Origin: Muricauda sp. MAR_2010_75
Lineage (GTDB): Bacteria > Bacteroidota > Bacteroidia > Flavobacteriales > Flavobacteriaceae
DNA length: 64,000 nt
Assembly: GCF_000745185.1 (NCBI RefSeq)
Contig: NZ_JQNJ01000001.1
Location: 620,001 to 684,000, forward strand
Direction: 5' to 3'
Every line of letters begins with the position of its first letter. Positions within the stretch are counted from its first letter, which is position 1. The notes beneath the pieces were generated by a model. It did no database searches, was not told where the DNA came from, and saw only the letters and a list, made by a program, of their open reading frames with translations. The position numbers and the translations under genes are program-made. Positions 8,605 to 16,284 of this stretch are shown here, one piece after another.

Positions 8605-9023
8605 AGCAATCCGTATTTTTCCCGATTGGCCAATACCTTTGGACTGTTTTCTTGCATCCATTCGGTCAATTCCAGTAATTTTTCCACATAGGATTGTCCA
8701 AACTCGGTAAGGCTGTACTCCACTCGAATGGGTACTTCGGGGTATGCATTTCTGGAAATATAGCCATCGGCCTCAAGTACCTTTAACCGTTGACTTAACA
8801 CCTTATTGGAAATACCGTACACATATTTTTTCAGTTTGTTAAAACGAAGTACAGGAAAATAACCCAGCCATAAAATAATCAAGGTACTCCATTGGTCAGA
8901 GGCCACGGACATGACATCCCGTACCGGGCAAAGCTCAGGTGGGTTCCTGAAGTCTATGTGTCCGAACATTTTCTCCAATTTTTTTGCCGTTCTAACTTCT
9001 TGATTTTCAGTAACAGTTTCCAT
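8601..9023 (-). CDS. HxlR-family winged-helix transcriptional regulator
   Basis: The 140-residue protein shows the HxlR pattern: CPVRDVMSVASDQWSTLII near residue 32, LRFNKLKKYVYGISNKVLSQRLKVLEADG near 59-87 as recognition helix and turn, and the wing with PIRVEYSLTEFGQS. A cysteine precedes the helix (PELCPV), as in redox or electrophile-sensing members such as HypR and QorR. It is divergent from the alpha/beta hydrolase gene with 97 bp between. An inverted repeat GTTAC-N5-GTAAC lies just before the hydrolase start and is the best operator candidate. Confidence 0.87.
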   Translation of the reverse strand: METVTENQEVRTAKKLEKMFGHIDFRNPPELCPVRDVMSVASDQWSTLIILWLGYFPVLRFNKLKKYVYGISNKVLSQRLKVLEADGYISRNAYPEVPIRVEYSLTEFGQSYVEKLLELTEWMQENSPKVLANREKYGLL

Positions 9024-9076
9024 AGGTCTACTTAGTTTTGTTAAGGTGACTTCTTTTATCTTCTAAAATGAATATG

Positions 9077-9117
9077 TATTTTTGGTAACCTTTAAAGAGT
9101 AAGTTACAAAAAGTAAC
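9077..9117 (+). promoter_or_regulatory. candidate promoter -7 box and HxlR operator
   Basis: TATTTTTG at 9077-9084 fits the Bacteroidota -7 box TAnnTTTG; TTTT lies 19 nt upstream at 9054-9057. Downstream follow the palindrome GGTAACC (9084-9090) and the inverted repeat GTTAC-AAAAA-GTAAC (9103-9117), ending 3 bp before the hydrolase ATG. A repressor bound there would block the promoter, as HxlR-family proteins do at divergent genes. Confidence 0.5.
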
Positions 9118-9120
9118 CAA

Positions 9121-9960
9121 ATGAAAAAATTCCTGACCAAAATAATTCCATTGGCTTACGGCCAATATTTTAACCTTTATACTCTTTTTGCCCCTAAAAA
9201 AGCGGCCAATAAGGCCTTTCATCTGTTTTGTACGGTTCGTAAGGGTCGTGTTCAACCCCAACAGCAAGATTATTTGAAAGAAGCCAAACATTCTGTTGAG
9301 CATGTTGCGAACCTTCAGATTCAAACCTACCACTGGGAAGGTGAAAAGGATACTGTTTTATTGGTACATGGTTGGGAAAGCAATACGTTCCGATGGCGAA
9401 ACCTTATCAAAAAACTCGGGGAGGCCAATTTCAACATTTTTGCGTTTGATGCCCCAGCACATGGCTATTCCTCTGGAAAAATTTTACATGTTCCACTGTA
9501 TGAAAAAGCGGTTCATCACATGGTGCAAAAATTCAACCCGAAACACCTTGTTGGCCACTCGGTTGGAGGGATGACTTTAATGTATAATGAATACATCAAC
9601 CCAAATCCCGGAGTGGAAAAAATGATTCTTATTGGATCGCCTTCCGAGTTTCACGAAATTATGGAGCATTATCAAGACCTACTGCGTTTTAATGACCGTG
9701 TGATGAAGGTCTTGGATAATTATATTCAAAATAGGTTTGGGTTTAAAATCCGTGAATTTTCCACTTCAAGATTTGCGGAAACCAACAGCAAAAAAGGACT
9801 ATTGTTCCATGATAGGTTTGATGCCATTACACCCTACCATGCTTCTGCGGAGGTCAACAAAAAATGGGAAGGGAGCCAGTTGGTCACCACAGAGGGATTG
9901 GGCCATTCCATGCACCAGGAAGATGTGAACAACCAAATCATCTCTTTTTTGGAGTCTTAA
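9121..9960 (+). CDS. alpha/beta hydrolase
   Basis: The 279-residue cytosolic protein has the alpha/beta-hydrolase fold. The oxyanion segment LLVHGWESN lies at about 80-88, APAHGYSSG at 111-119, and the nucleophile elbow GHSVGG at 145-150 with Ser147; the probable catalytic His is in GLGHSMHQED near 263. The substrate is not predictable. It is divergent from the HxlR regulator, whose probable operator sits immediately before this start. A link with reactive compounds is an inference from that arrangement. Confidence 0.86.
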   Translation: MKKFLTKIIPLAYGQYFNLYTLFAPKKAANKAFHLFCTVRKGRVQPQQQDYLKEAKHSVEHVANLQIQTYHWEGEKDTVLLVHGWESNTFRWRNLIKKLGEANFNIFAFDAPAHGYSSGKILHVPLYEKAVHHMVQKFNPKHLVGHSVGGMTLMYNEYINPNPGVEKMILIGSPSEFHEIMEHYQDLLRFNDRVMKVLDNYIQNRFGFKIREFSTSRFAETNSKKGLLFHDRFDAITPYHASAEVNKKWEGSQLVTTEGLGHSMHQEDVNNQIISFLES

Positions 9961-9993
9961 AAAAGATGTTTTAATTTTCAGCAAAAATCCATC

Positions 9994-10416
9994 ATGCAAA
10001 ACATTACCCCTTTTCATGTTGCCATCCCCGTTCATAATTTGGATGAATGCCGCGTTTTTTACCGAGATGTTCTGGAATGCGAAGAAGGACGGAGCAGCGA
10101 CCATTGGGTGGATTTTGATTTCTTTGGACATCAATTGGTGATTCATTACAAACCCAAATCCGAAGAAGCCTTGCACACCAACCCCGTGGATGGCAAAAAT
10201 GTACCTGTTCCCCATTATGGTGTGGTTTTGGAGTGGGATACCTTTCAATCTTTTTCCAAAAAAATGGAGGACAAAGGAATTGATTTTGTCATTGCACCCT
10301 ACATTCGGTTTAAAGGGGAGCCTGGGGAGCAAGCCACCATGTTCTTTCTAGATCCCGCTGGAAATGCCCTTGAATTTAAGGCATTTAAGGATATGGGGCA
10401 GTTATTTGCGAAATAA
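9994..10416 (+). CDS. VOC (glyoxalase/dioxygenase) superfamily protein
   Basis: The 140-residue protein has the vicinal-oxygen-chelate layout with paired beta-alpha-beta modules. The first begins [21 protein letters not shown] with a metal-ligand-position His; the second has [14 protein letters not shown] and ends with [12 protein letters not shown], where the Glu is at the classic metal-ligand position. A specific enzyme function cannot be chosen. It follows the hydrolase by 33 bp and may share its transcript, and it converges with the DUF2306 gene 1 bp away. Confidence 0.85.
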   Translation: MQNITPFHVAIPVHNLDECRVFYRDVLECEEGRSSDHWVDFDFFGHQLVIHYKPKSEEALHTNPVDGKNVPVPHYGVVLEWDTFQSFSKKMEDKGIDFVIAPYIRFKGEPGEQATMFFLDPAGNALEFKAFKDMGQLFAK

Positions 10417-10417
10417 G

Positions 10418-11044
10418 TCAGTCTATTGTAAGTCCCTTTCGCCGTACCCAAAAAAAGGCAAATATCATATTGGGAACCCAGCAGAGCCAAGCCACAATCT
10501 TGTAGGCCACCAAAAATTGACCCGTGGCCATAATCAGTAATGGCATCCAAATACGTAAGGTTACCGCTGCAAAACAGGCTGCATAGCTGTAAATCATCAT
10601 GCCTTGGTGCAATGAAAGGTCTTTTTTGCGGATAGCGATATACGCCCTGATAGTGGTGTAAAGCCAAATAACTCCCAAACAGATAAAACCAACAGCTGGG
10701 ATAATTCCTCCAGTGGCAAAAAAACCAAGATATACACCACAAGTGCCACCAATTAGGGCGGCAATCACATAAATTTTGCCCATATTTCGGTGCAAGTTCA
10801 GGTTTCGGGAGCGAAGCTTTTGACTGAACTGGGACCATCCCGTGAGCAGTGCCAAGCCACCAAAGGTGATATGCCCATAAAAGGCCCCTTTCCAAACTTT
10901 ACTGGACAATATTTCTTCTGATTTACTGGCCAAAAGTCCAATTTCCTCCGAAGTCAAGAAGTACAAAAGAGGATACAGGCCAATACCAATGGCTAAAAAA
11001 GCAAACACCACCCATGCTACCTTATTTCTAACCCTAGCGGCCAT
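10418..11044 (-). CDS. DUF2306-type multi-pass membrane protein
   Basis: The 208-residue membrane protein has about six hydrophobic helices, near residues 10-30, 52-72, 85-105, 108-130, 142-165 and 172-198. Typical DUF2306 points are HITFGGLALLTGWSQF, NLHRNMGKIYV with a conserved His/Arg, and KDLSLHQGMMIYSYA. The family is uncharacterised, with cytochrome-b561-like spacing of histidines suggested by some. No operon partner is evident; the upstream 120 bp to the next gene contain no clear promoter box. Confidence 0.78.
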   Translation of the reverse strand: MAARVRNKVAWVVFAFLAIGIGLYPLLYFLTSEEIGLLASKSEEILSSKVWKGAFYGHITFGGLALLTGWSQFSQKLRSRNLNLHRNMGKIYVIAALIGGTCGVYLGFFATGGIIPAVGFICLGVIWLYTTIRAYIAIRKKDLSLHQGMMIYSYAACFAAVTLRIWMPLLIMATGQFLVAYKIVAWLCWVPNMIFAFFWVRRKGLTID

Positions 11045-11162
11045 ATTACTTGATTTTCAGTTAGGTAAGTTATCGAATATTTGGGTTAAAAAACAAGAAT
11101 CACAACCCTAAATCGTTATAACAGAAGTTGAACAGGCAATAGTGCCCCCAAATCGTACTATT

Positions 11163-11321
11163 ATGAAGATTATTCTACTATTGATCACGGTACTGTTTTC
11201 ATCCATGGCCGTAACCAGCTGCACCAATGATGAAGGTGATAATGACCTTGATTTCATTTCCCCCAACGATGAAGAAGAGGTTCTTTTGATGGAAACCCAA
11301 GCTGAGGAAAATAACGACTAG
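11163..11321 (+). CDS. small acidic lipoprotein (52 aa)
   Basis: A 52-codon frame starts at ATG 11163 and encodes a lipoprotein signal (MKIILLLITVLFSSMAVTSC, Cys20) followed by a very acidic tail (DEGDNDLDFISPNDEEEVLL). The signal peptide, the fitting lipobox and the tail make it a likely real gene despite its size. The stop codon shares CTAG (11318-11321) with the convergent folD stop. The function is unknown; similar short acidic lipoproteins are common in Flavobacteriia. Confidence 0.65.
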   Translation: MKIILLLITVLFSSMAVTSCTNDEGDNDLDFISPNDEEEVLLMETQAEENND

Positions 11322-12202
11322 GCATTTGCCTTGTGTCTTTCCCTGGCCAACAAGGTATTTTTAAGTAACATAGCGATGGTCATGGGACCTACTCCTCCAG
11401 GGACCGGGGTGATGTAGGATGCTTTTTTGCTTACATTTTCAAAGTCCACATCACCGGTGATGTAATACCCTCTTTCACGGGAATCATCAGGCACTCGGGT
11501 AATACCCACATCAATGATGACCACTCCGTCTTTGACCATGTCGGCCTTTAAGAAATTGGGAACCCCCAAAGCAGAGACCACAATATCGGCCTGACGGGTG
11601 AGTGAGGCAATATCTTTGGTTCGGCTGTGGGTAAGGGTCACGGTAGAATTGGCCGCTTTGCCCTTTTGGCTCATTAAGATGCTGATGGGTCTTCCCACAA
11701 TATGACTTCTTCCTATGACAACGGTGTGTTTTCCTTCGGTTTCCACATTGTACCGACGCAATAGCTCCATGATACCAAATGGCGTTGCCGAAATAAAGGA
11801 TTCCATCTCCAAGGCCATTTTTCCGAAATTGGTAGGGTGAAAACCATCCACATCCTTATCTGGGTCTACGGCCATGAGCACTTTTTCCTCATCAATATGT
11901 TTGGGCAACGGTAACTGCACAATATACCCATCAATGTCAGGGTTGGCATTTAAGTCGGCCACATGCTTTAACAGTTCTTCTTCTGTGGTTTCTTCCGGAA
12001 GATGGATCAAAGTGGATTCAAAACCTATTTTTTTGCAGGAACGCACCTTGCTTCCCACATAGGTGAGACTGGCACCGTCATTGCCCACCAAAACTGCGGC
12101 CAAATGAGGAATTTTTTCACCCTTTTCCTTCATTTGGGCCACCTCAACGGTGATTTCTTCTTTGATTTGGTTCGATATTTTTTTCCCGTCAAGGATTTCC
12201 AT
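11318..12202 (-). CDS. folD: bifunctional methylenetetrahydrofolate dehydrogenase/cyclohydrolase
   Basis: FolD interconverts 5,10-methylene-, methenyl- and 10-formyl-tetrahydrofolate in one-carbon metabolism. The 294-residue protein has the usual length and the signatures YVGSKVRSCKKIGF with the catalytic Lys near residue 53, QLPLPKH near 96, GRSHIVGRP near 163 and TPVPGGVGPMTIAML near 266. Its leader, toward ffh, contains a 10.9-copy heptanucleotide repeat, so expression may depend on repeat length. It may be read from the ffh promoter, since only 117 bp and no terminator separate them. Confidence 0.96.
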   Translation of the reverse strand: MEILDGKKISNQIKEEITVEVAQMKEKGEKIPHLAAVLVGNDGASLTYVGSKVRSCKKIGFESTLIHLPEETTEEELLKHVADLNANPDIDGYIVQLPLPKHIDEEKVLMAVDPDKDVDGFHPTNFGKMALEMESFISATPFGIMELLRRYNVETEGKHTVVIGRSHIVGRPISILMSQKGKAANSTVTLTHSRTKDIASLTRQADIVVSALGVPNFLKADMVKDGVVIIDVGITRVPDDSRERGYYITGDVDFENVSKKASYITPVPGGVGPMTIAMLLKNTLLARERHKANA

Positions 12203-12239
12203 GGTCTTGTATTTGGTTTTGGTTTTTAGGTTTTGGTCT

Positions 12240-12315
12240 CTGACTTCTGACTTCTGACTTCTGACTTCTGACTTCTGACTTCTGACTTCTGACTTCTGAC
12301 TTCTGACTTCTGACT
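12240..12315. repeat. heptanucleotide tandem repeat (CTGACTT)10.9
   Basis: Ten perfect copies of the 7-bp unit CTGACTT, starting at 12240, are followed by a partial CTGACT. The tract lies between ffh (ends 12320) and folD (starts 12202), with its last base only 4 bp from the ffh stop. In folD mRNA it reads as repeated AAGTCAG within the leader. A unit of 7 is not a multiple of 3, but it is not in a reading frame, so any effect would be on RNA or spacing. Confidence 0.97.
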
Positions 12316-12319
12316 AAAG

Positions 12320-13648
12320 TTATCTCATATTCTGCATCATCTGCATCATCTTTTTGCCGCCCCCACCTTGCATCATCTTCATCATTTTGCTCATTTGTTC
12401 GAACTGCTTCAGCAATTGGTTTACTTCTTGGATGGAAGTACCGCTCCCGGCAGCGATTCGTTTTTTACGGCTCGCATTTAATTTGGATGGTGTAGATCTT
12501 TCATCAGGGGTCATGGAATGAATGATGGCTTCAATATGCTTAAAGGCATCGTCATCAATATCCAAGCCTTTCAATGCTTTTCCTGCACCGGGAATCATGC
12601 CCATGAGGTCCTTCATGTTCCCCATTTTCTTGATCTGCTGAATCTGGCTCAAGAAATCATCAAACCCGAACTTGTTCTTGGCAATCTTCTTCTGGATTTT
12701 TCGGGCCTGTTCTTCATCAAACTGTTCTTGGGCACGTTCCACCAAGGAAACCACATCGCCCATCCCCAAAATACGGTCGGCCATACGTGAAGGGTGAAAC
12801 ACATCTATGGCCTCCATTTTTTCACCGGTACCGATGAACTTGATGGGTTTATCCACCACAGATTTAATGGAAATGGCCGCACCACCACGGGTATCACCGT
12901 CCAATTTGGTAAGGATGACCCCATCAAAATTAAGGACATCGTTAAACGCCTTTGCCGTATTCACCGCATCTTGACCTGTCATGGCATCTACCACAAAAAG
13001 GGTTTCCTGCGGTTCAACCGCTTTATGGATATTGGCAATTTCGTTCATCATCTGCTCATCCACGGCCAAACGACCTGCGGTATCGATGATTACTACGTTG
13101 CACCCCAAACTTTTTGCATGTTTTATCCCGGCCTTGGCTATGGCCACAGGGTCATTGTTCTCTATATCTGAATAAACCTCGACCCCAATTTGTTCACCAA
13201 CTACGTGTAACTGGTCAATCGCAGCGGGACGATAGACATCACAGGCCACCAAAAGTGGTTTTTTGCTCTTTTTATTTTGAAGGAAATTGGCCAATTTTCC
13301 GGAAAAGGTAGTTTTACCAGAACCTTGAAGACCAGACATCAAAATCACTGAGGGATTCCCAGAAAGGTCAATGCCTTCCGTTTCACCGCCCATGAGTTCA
13401 GTCAACTCATCCTTTACAATTTTGACCATAAGCTGGCCCGGCTGCAAGGTGGTCAACACGTTCTGACCAAGTGCTTTTTCCTTTACTTTATTGGTAAATT
13501 CCTTGGCTATCTTAAAATTGACATCGGCATCCAGTAACGCTCTCCGAACTTCCTTGAGGGTTTCCGCAACATTGATCTCGGTTATCTGTCCATGTCCCTT
13601 GAGGGAATGGAGTGCCTTATCCAGTTTTTCGCTTAAATTATCGAACAT
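12320..13648 (-). CDS. ffh: signal recognition particle protein Ffh
   Basis: Ffh binds 4.5S RNA and signal sequences and targets membrane proteins to FtsY/SecYEG. The 442-residue protein has the N domain, the SRP GTPase with GLQGSGKTTFSGKL near 105, DTAGRLAVDE near 188 and TKLDGDTRGGAA near 246, and a methionine-rich M domain ending in QFEQMSKMMKMMQGGGGKK. A TAACTTTG box at 13676-13683 on the minus strand, about 28 bp before the start, is a possible promoter. The gene lies upstream of folD. Confidence 0.97.
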   Translation of the reverse strand: MFDNLSEKLDKALHSLKGHGQITEINVAETLKEVRRALLDADVNFKIAKEFTNKVKEKALGQNVLTTLQPGQLMVKIVKDELTELMGGETEGIDLSGNPSVILMSGLQGSGKTTFSGKLANFLQNKKSKKPLLVACDVYRPAAIDQLHVVGEQIGVEVYSDIENNDPVAIAKAGIKHAKSLGCNVVIIDTAGRLAVDEQMMNEIANIHKAVEPQETLFVVDAMTGQDAVNTAKAFNDVLNFDGVILTKLDGDTRGGAAISIKSVVDKPIKFIGTGEKMEAIDVFHPSRMADRILGMGDVVSLVERAQEQFDEEQARKIQKKIAKNKFGFDDFLSQIQQIKKMGNMKDLMGMIPGAGKALKGLDIDDDAFKHIEAIIHSMTPDERSTPSKLNASRKKRIAAGSGTSIQEVNQLLKQFEQMSKMMKMMQGGGGKKMMQMMQNMR

Positions 13649-13700
13649 AGGTGCTCTTCATTTTAAAAAGGAGGACAAAGTTAAGAATAATAACAAAGAA

Positions 13701-13728
13701 AAGGACGGCTTTGGGGAGAGCCGTCCTT
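13701..13728 (-). terminator. intrinsic terminator of the acidic lipoprotein gene
   Basis: The 10-bp perfect stem AAGGACGGCT/AGCCGTCCTT (13701-13710 and 13719-13728) has an 8-nt loop. On the minus strand it is followed by TTCTTTGTTATT, a U-rich tail. It sits 30 bp after the stop of the lipoprotein gene at 13758 and just before the ffh promoter region. Confidence 0.8.
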
Positions 13729-13757
13729 CTCAAATCAAAAAGATTGGGGAAAATTTA

Positions 13758-15524
13758 TTATGGTTTTTCGAATACCAAGGTTTCTATGGTTCCATCACCA
13801 CTCTCGTCCTTCAATTCAATTCTAGTGGATGTAACTGAAATTATTTTCCAATCCTCAGTTAATTCACCTAAACTGCCTGCGGTATCAAAGTTGAGGTAGA
13901 ACTTCAATCCTTCTTCTGAATCCCGAAGTATTCTCCACAAACCTTCAGCGGTTACATTACCCAATTCGGATACTTCAACTTGATGCATGGTAGTGAAATT
14001 GAAATCCATATCGTTGAATTCTGTGGTCAAATTAACTTCACCTTCTGAGTAGAGGGCCACATTCCAGGGTCCACCCATCATTATATTTCTAATTTCGGTG
14101 ATGTCGCCATCATTGGCACTATCATCACAAACTCGGAGCAAAATCAATTCATAACCGATTTCATCAATATCGAACTTTAATCGAGTATCTGTAAGTTCAC
14201 GAACTGGCCACTCAAAACTTACACCAGGTTCATCGCCAATATTAATCATTAGTGACAACACCAATTCACTGTTAAGCCCGATTTCCCAAGTGCCTTCGGA
14301 AGTATTGATACCATTGCTCAAGGTTACCACCCCTTCAGCCATGAACTTGAACTCATAGCCCAAGAGTCTATCGATTTCCTCACCTTGATTCTTGACTTTT
14401 TTGATGATCCACTCACACTCACCAAGAATATCCCGCAAAATATTAGGGTTGGGTTCTTCTCCCGGAGTAATATCGCAACGTTGTTTTAGGATAATCTTGT
14501 TGCCATTGTCATTATAGAATTTGATGGTATGCTCGTCCAACTCATAGACCAACCATTCAATATTAAAATCAACCAACACATCAAAATCCAAAGCTACAAG
14601 AACGCCAGCGTCTGTGGCAGTTGTACTCCATGTACCGTGCAATGTGTTGCCTATACGGTCATTTACGGTTACGCTTCCATCTTCTTTAAAGGCCATAAGG
14701 TACTCCAAGTACTGCTGGGTCTGATCTACATTTTCGCGATACATCTCACGAACTTCCCATGGGCATTCCACCAAATAGGCATCCAAGCGTTCTTTGGTGA
14801 AGTCGTCATCGTTGTAATCGTTGTCGTCATCCTCATCACATTCATTTTTCGCATAGCCAAGTGCCATATCCAATGAGGCATTGTTCTCAACTACGATTTC
14901 TGTTCCATCGTATTTTTTAAGCGTTATTGGAAATTCAATGCTAACGATGGCATTATCTTCCAGTTCGGCAAAGAACCTCCTCATTTGTTCGTCACTCTCG
15001 ATTTTTACTTGACCCGATTGTTGAAAATCGACATCAAAAGTGAAAAGGGTAATTGGGTAAACAAAATCAATACATTCAATATCATCGTCATCACCACCTT
15101 CAAAACACTCCTCGGCCTTGGCCAGCAATTGTTCCTTGTTTTCAATTACGATTTCTGAAAAATCAGCCAATGTAATGGTAATGGGAAAGAAAATTTCCAA
15201 AATATCATCATCACCATCAACTTCATCAAAAATTTCTTCGATGGCGTGCAAATCTTCTTTGGAGTCCAATGTGATCTCAATACCATTGACTTCCACCGTG
15301 TAGGGAAATTGCAAGGCAAAACAGCTGGCACCATCCACAATGTTGTCATAAGAACCATCATGGGAAGAGGTTTCCTTAATTAGTTTAGCTACTGAAGAAT
15401 TCGCTTGGATAGTCTCTTGTTCATCGGTACCTCCTACTTGTTCGAACTCATCTTGGCAAGAGGTAAAATTAAGGGCCATAAGAATTAGCCCTGCATACAT
15501 TAAGTTGTTGATCAACTTTTTCAT
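13758..15524 (-). CDS. acidic multi-repeat surface lipoprotein, divergent from ECF sigma
   Basis: The 588-residue protein begins with a lipoprotein signal (MKKLINNLMYAGLILMALNFTSC). The mature protein has two repeat types. Residues of about 50-250 hold four copies of a beta unit with FPYT/FPIT/YPIT/FPIT cores, each followed by a helix-like stretch, separated by Asp-rich linkers. The rest has three lipocalin-like units of about 110 residues, each with a G(T)W motif such as LHGTWS, SEGTWEIG and AEGLWRIL, and a final Cys strand (LKQRC, LLRVC). Many flavobacteria carry a similar protein next to an ECF sigma, to my knowledge. The Asp-rich linkers could bind calcium. No enzymatic motif is seen. It is divergent from the sigma gene by 113 bp and has its own terminator. 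Confidence 0.8.
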   Translation of the reverse strand: MKKLINNLMYAGLILMALNFTSCQDEFEQVGGTDEQETIQANSSVAKLIKETSSHDGSYDNIVDGASCFALQFPYTVEVNGIEITLDSKEDLHAIEEIFDEVDGDDDILEIFFPITITLADFSEIVIENKEQLLAKAEECFEGGDDDDIECIDFVYPITLFTFDVDFQQSGQVKIESDEQMRRFFAELEDNAIVSIEFPITLKKYDGTEIVVENNASLDMALGYAKNECDEDDDNDYNDDDFTKERLDAYLVECPWEVREMYRENVDQTQQYLEYLMAFKEDGSVTVNDRIGNTLHGTWSTTATDAGVLVALDFDVLVDFNIEWLVYELDEHTIKFYNDNGNKIILKQRCDITPGEEPNPNILRDILGECEWIIKKVKNQGEEIDRLLGYEFKFMAEGVVTLSNGINTSEGTWEIGLNSELVLSLMINIGDEPGVSFEWPVRELTDTRLKFDIDEIGYELILLRVCDDSANDGDITEIRNIMMGGPWNVALYSEGEVNLTTEFNDMDFNFTTMHQVEVSELGNVTAEGLWRILRDSEEGLKFYLNFDTAGSLGELTEDWKIISVTSTRIELKDESGDGTIETLVFEKP

Positions 15525-15607
15525 AACAATTTGAATTTTGGGGTTACAATTCAATTCTAAAACAACTCCGTTAAAAAAAACCCTACCTAATCTTAATTTT
15601 TTTCAAA

Positions 15608-15615
15608 TATCTTTG
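15608..15615 (+). promoter_or_regulatory. candidate -7 box for the ECF sigma gene
   Basis: TATCTTTG matches the Bacteroidota -7 consensus TAnnTTTG and ends 22 bp before the sigma-factor ATG. No clear TTTG is present 19 nt upstream, so the promoter could be weak or controlled. The remaining divergent region shows nothing else distinctive. Confidence 0.45.
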
Positions 15616-15637
15616 GTGAGGAAACAAATTCTTTCCC

Positions 15638-16138
15638 ATGAGCAACGTATGTGAAGATCAGGTCTTCAGTTCCATATTCAAGGCCCATTCCAAAACGGTT
15701 TTTAACTACATTTATTACAAGTTTGGTAATGAGGAAAAGGCCAATGACGCTGTACAGGAAGCCTTTGTAAAGCTTTGGGAAAACTGCGCCAAGGTAAGTC
15801 CTGAAAAGGCCAAATCATTTGTATACACCGTGGCAAATAATTTATACTTAAATGTAATAAAGGCCGAAAAGGTCAGATTAAAATACGCCAATAGTGTTGA
15901 TGACCAATCTTCCAATCTGTCCCCAGAGTTTTTGATGGAGGAGCAAGAATACAAGGAAAAACTGGACAATGCCCTGAATGCATTACCGGAGAACCAAAGG
16001 ACCACCTTTTTGCTCAATAGAATTGATGGGAAGAAATATGCGGAAATTGCTGAAATGGAAGGCGTAAGTGTAAAAGCCATTGAAAAAAGGATGCACCTGG
16101 CCCTAAAAAGTTTGCGGGAGCAGATTGATGGAATATGA
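15638..16138 (+). CDS. ECF RNA polymerase sigma factor (FecI-like)
   Basis: The 166-residue sigma-70 family protein of the extracytoplasmic type has region 2 around FNYIYYKFGNEEKANDAVQEAFVKLWEN (residues 23-50) and region 4 around ALPENQRTTFLLNRIDGKKYAEIAEMEGVSVKAIEKRMH (114-152). It is followed by a FecR-type anti-sigma and an STN-containing TonB receptor, the normal Bacteroidota arrangement for surface signalling. It should direct RNA polymerase to the receptor operon and possibly the divergent lipoprotein. A 147-bp gap with inverted repeats separates it from fecR, unusually long for such pairs. Confidence 0.93.
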   Translation: MSNVCEDQVFSSIFKAHSKTVFNYIYYKFGNEEKANDAVQEAFVKLWENCAKVSPEKAKSFVYTVANNLYLNVIKAEKVRLKYANSVDDQSSNLSPEFLMEEQEYKEKLDNALNALPENQRTTFLLNRIDGKKYAEIAEMEGVSVKAIEKRMHLALKSLREQIDGI

Positions 16139-16162
16139 AGACAATGGACAGTTAGCAATAAA

Positions 16163-16229
16163 CAATTTACAATGACCGATTATCAAAACCACAGTCCATT
16201 AATTACTGTGAATTGAAAATTGTAAATTG
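16163..16229. repeat. nested inverted repeats between sigma and anti-sigma genes
   Basis: CAATTTACAAT at 16163-16173 is exactly complementary to ATTGTAAATTG at 16219-16229 (11 bp, 45-bp spacer). Inside lies a second pair, CACAGT at 16190-16195 and ACTGTG at 16205-16210. The sequence resembles AACAATTGACAATGACC at 29.45 kb, so it may be a small dispersed element rather than a gene-specific regulator. Confidence 0.75.
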
Positions 16230-16284
16230 AAAAAGTAGGGTATTTTATAATAGAGTTGTTATAAGGTAGTAAAGCATAGAAACC

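Noticed and set aside
12240..12315. Possible CRISPR array
   Set aside because: The unit is 7 bp, repeated without spacers, so it is a simple tandem repeat.
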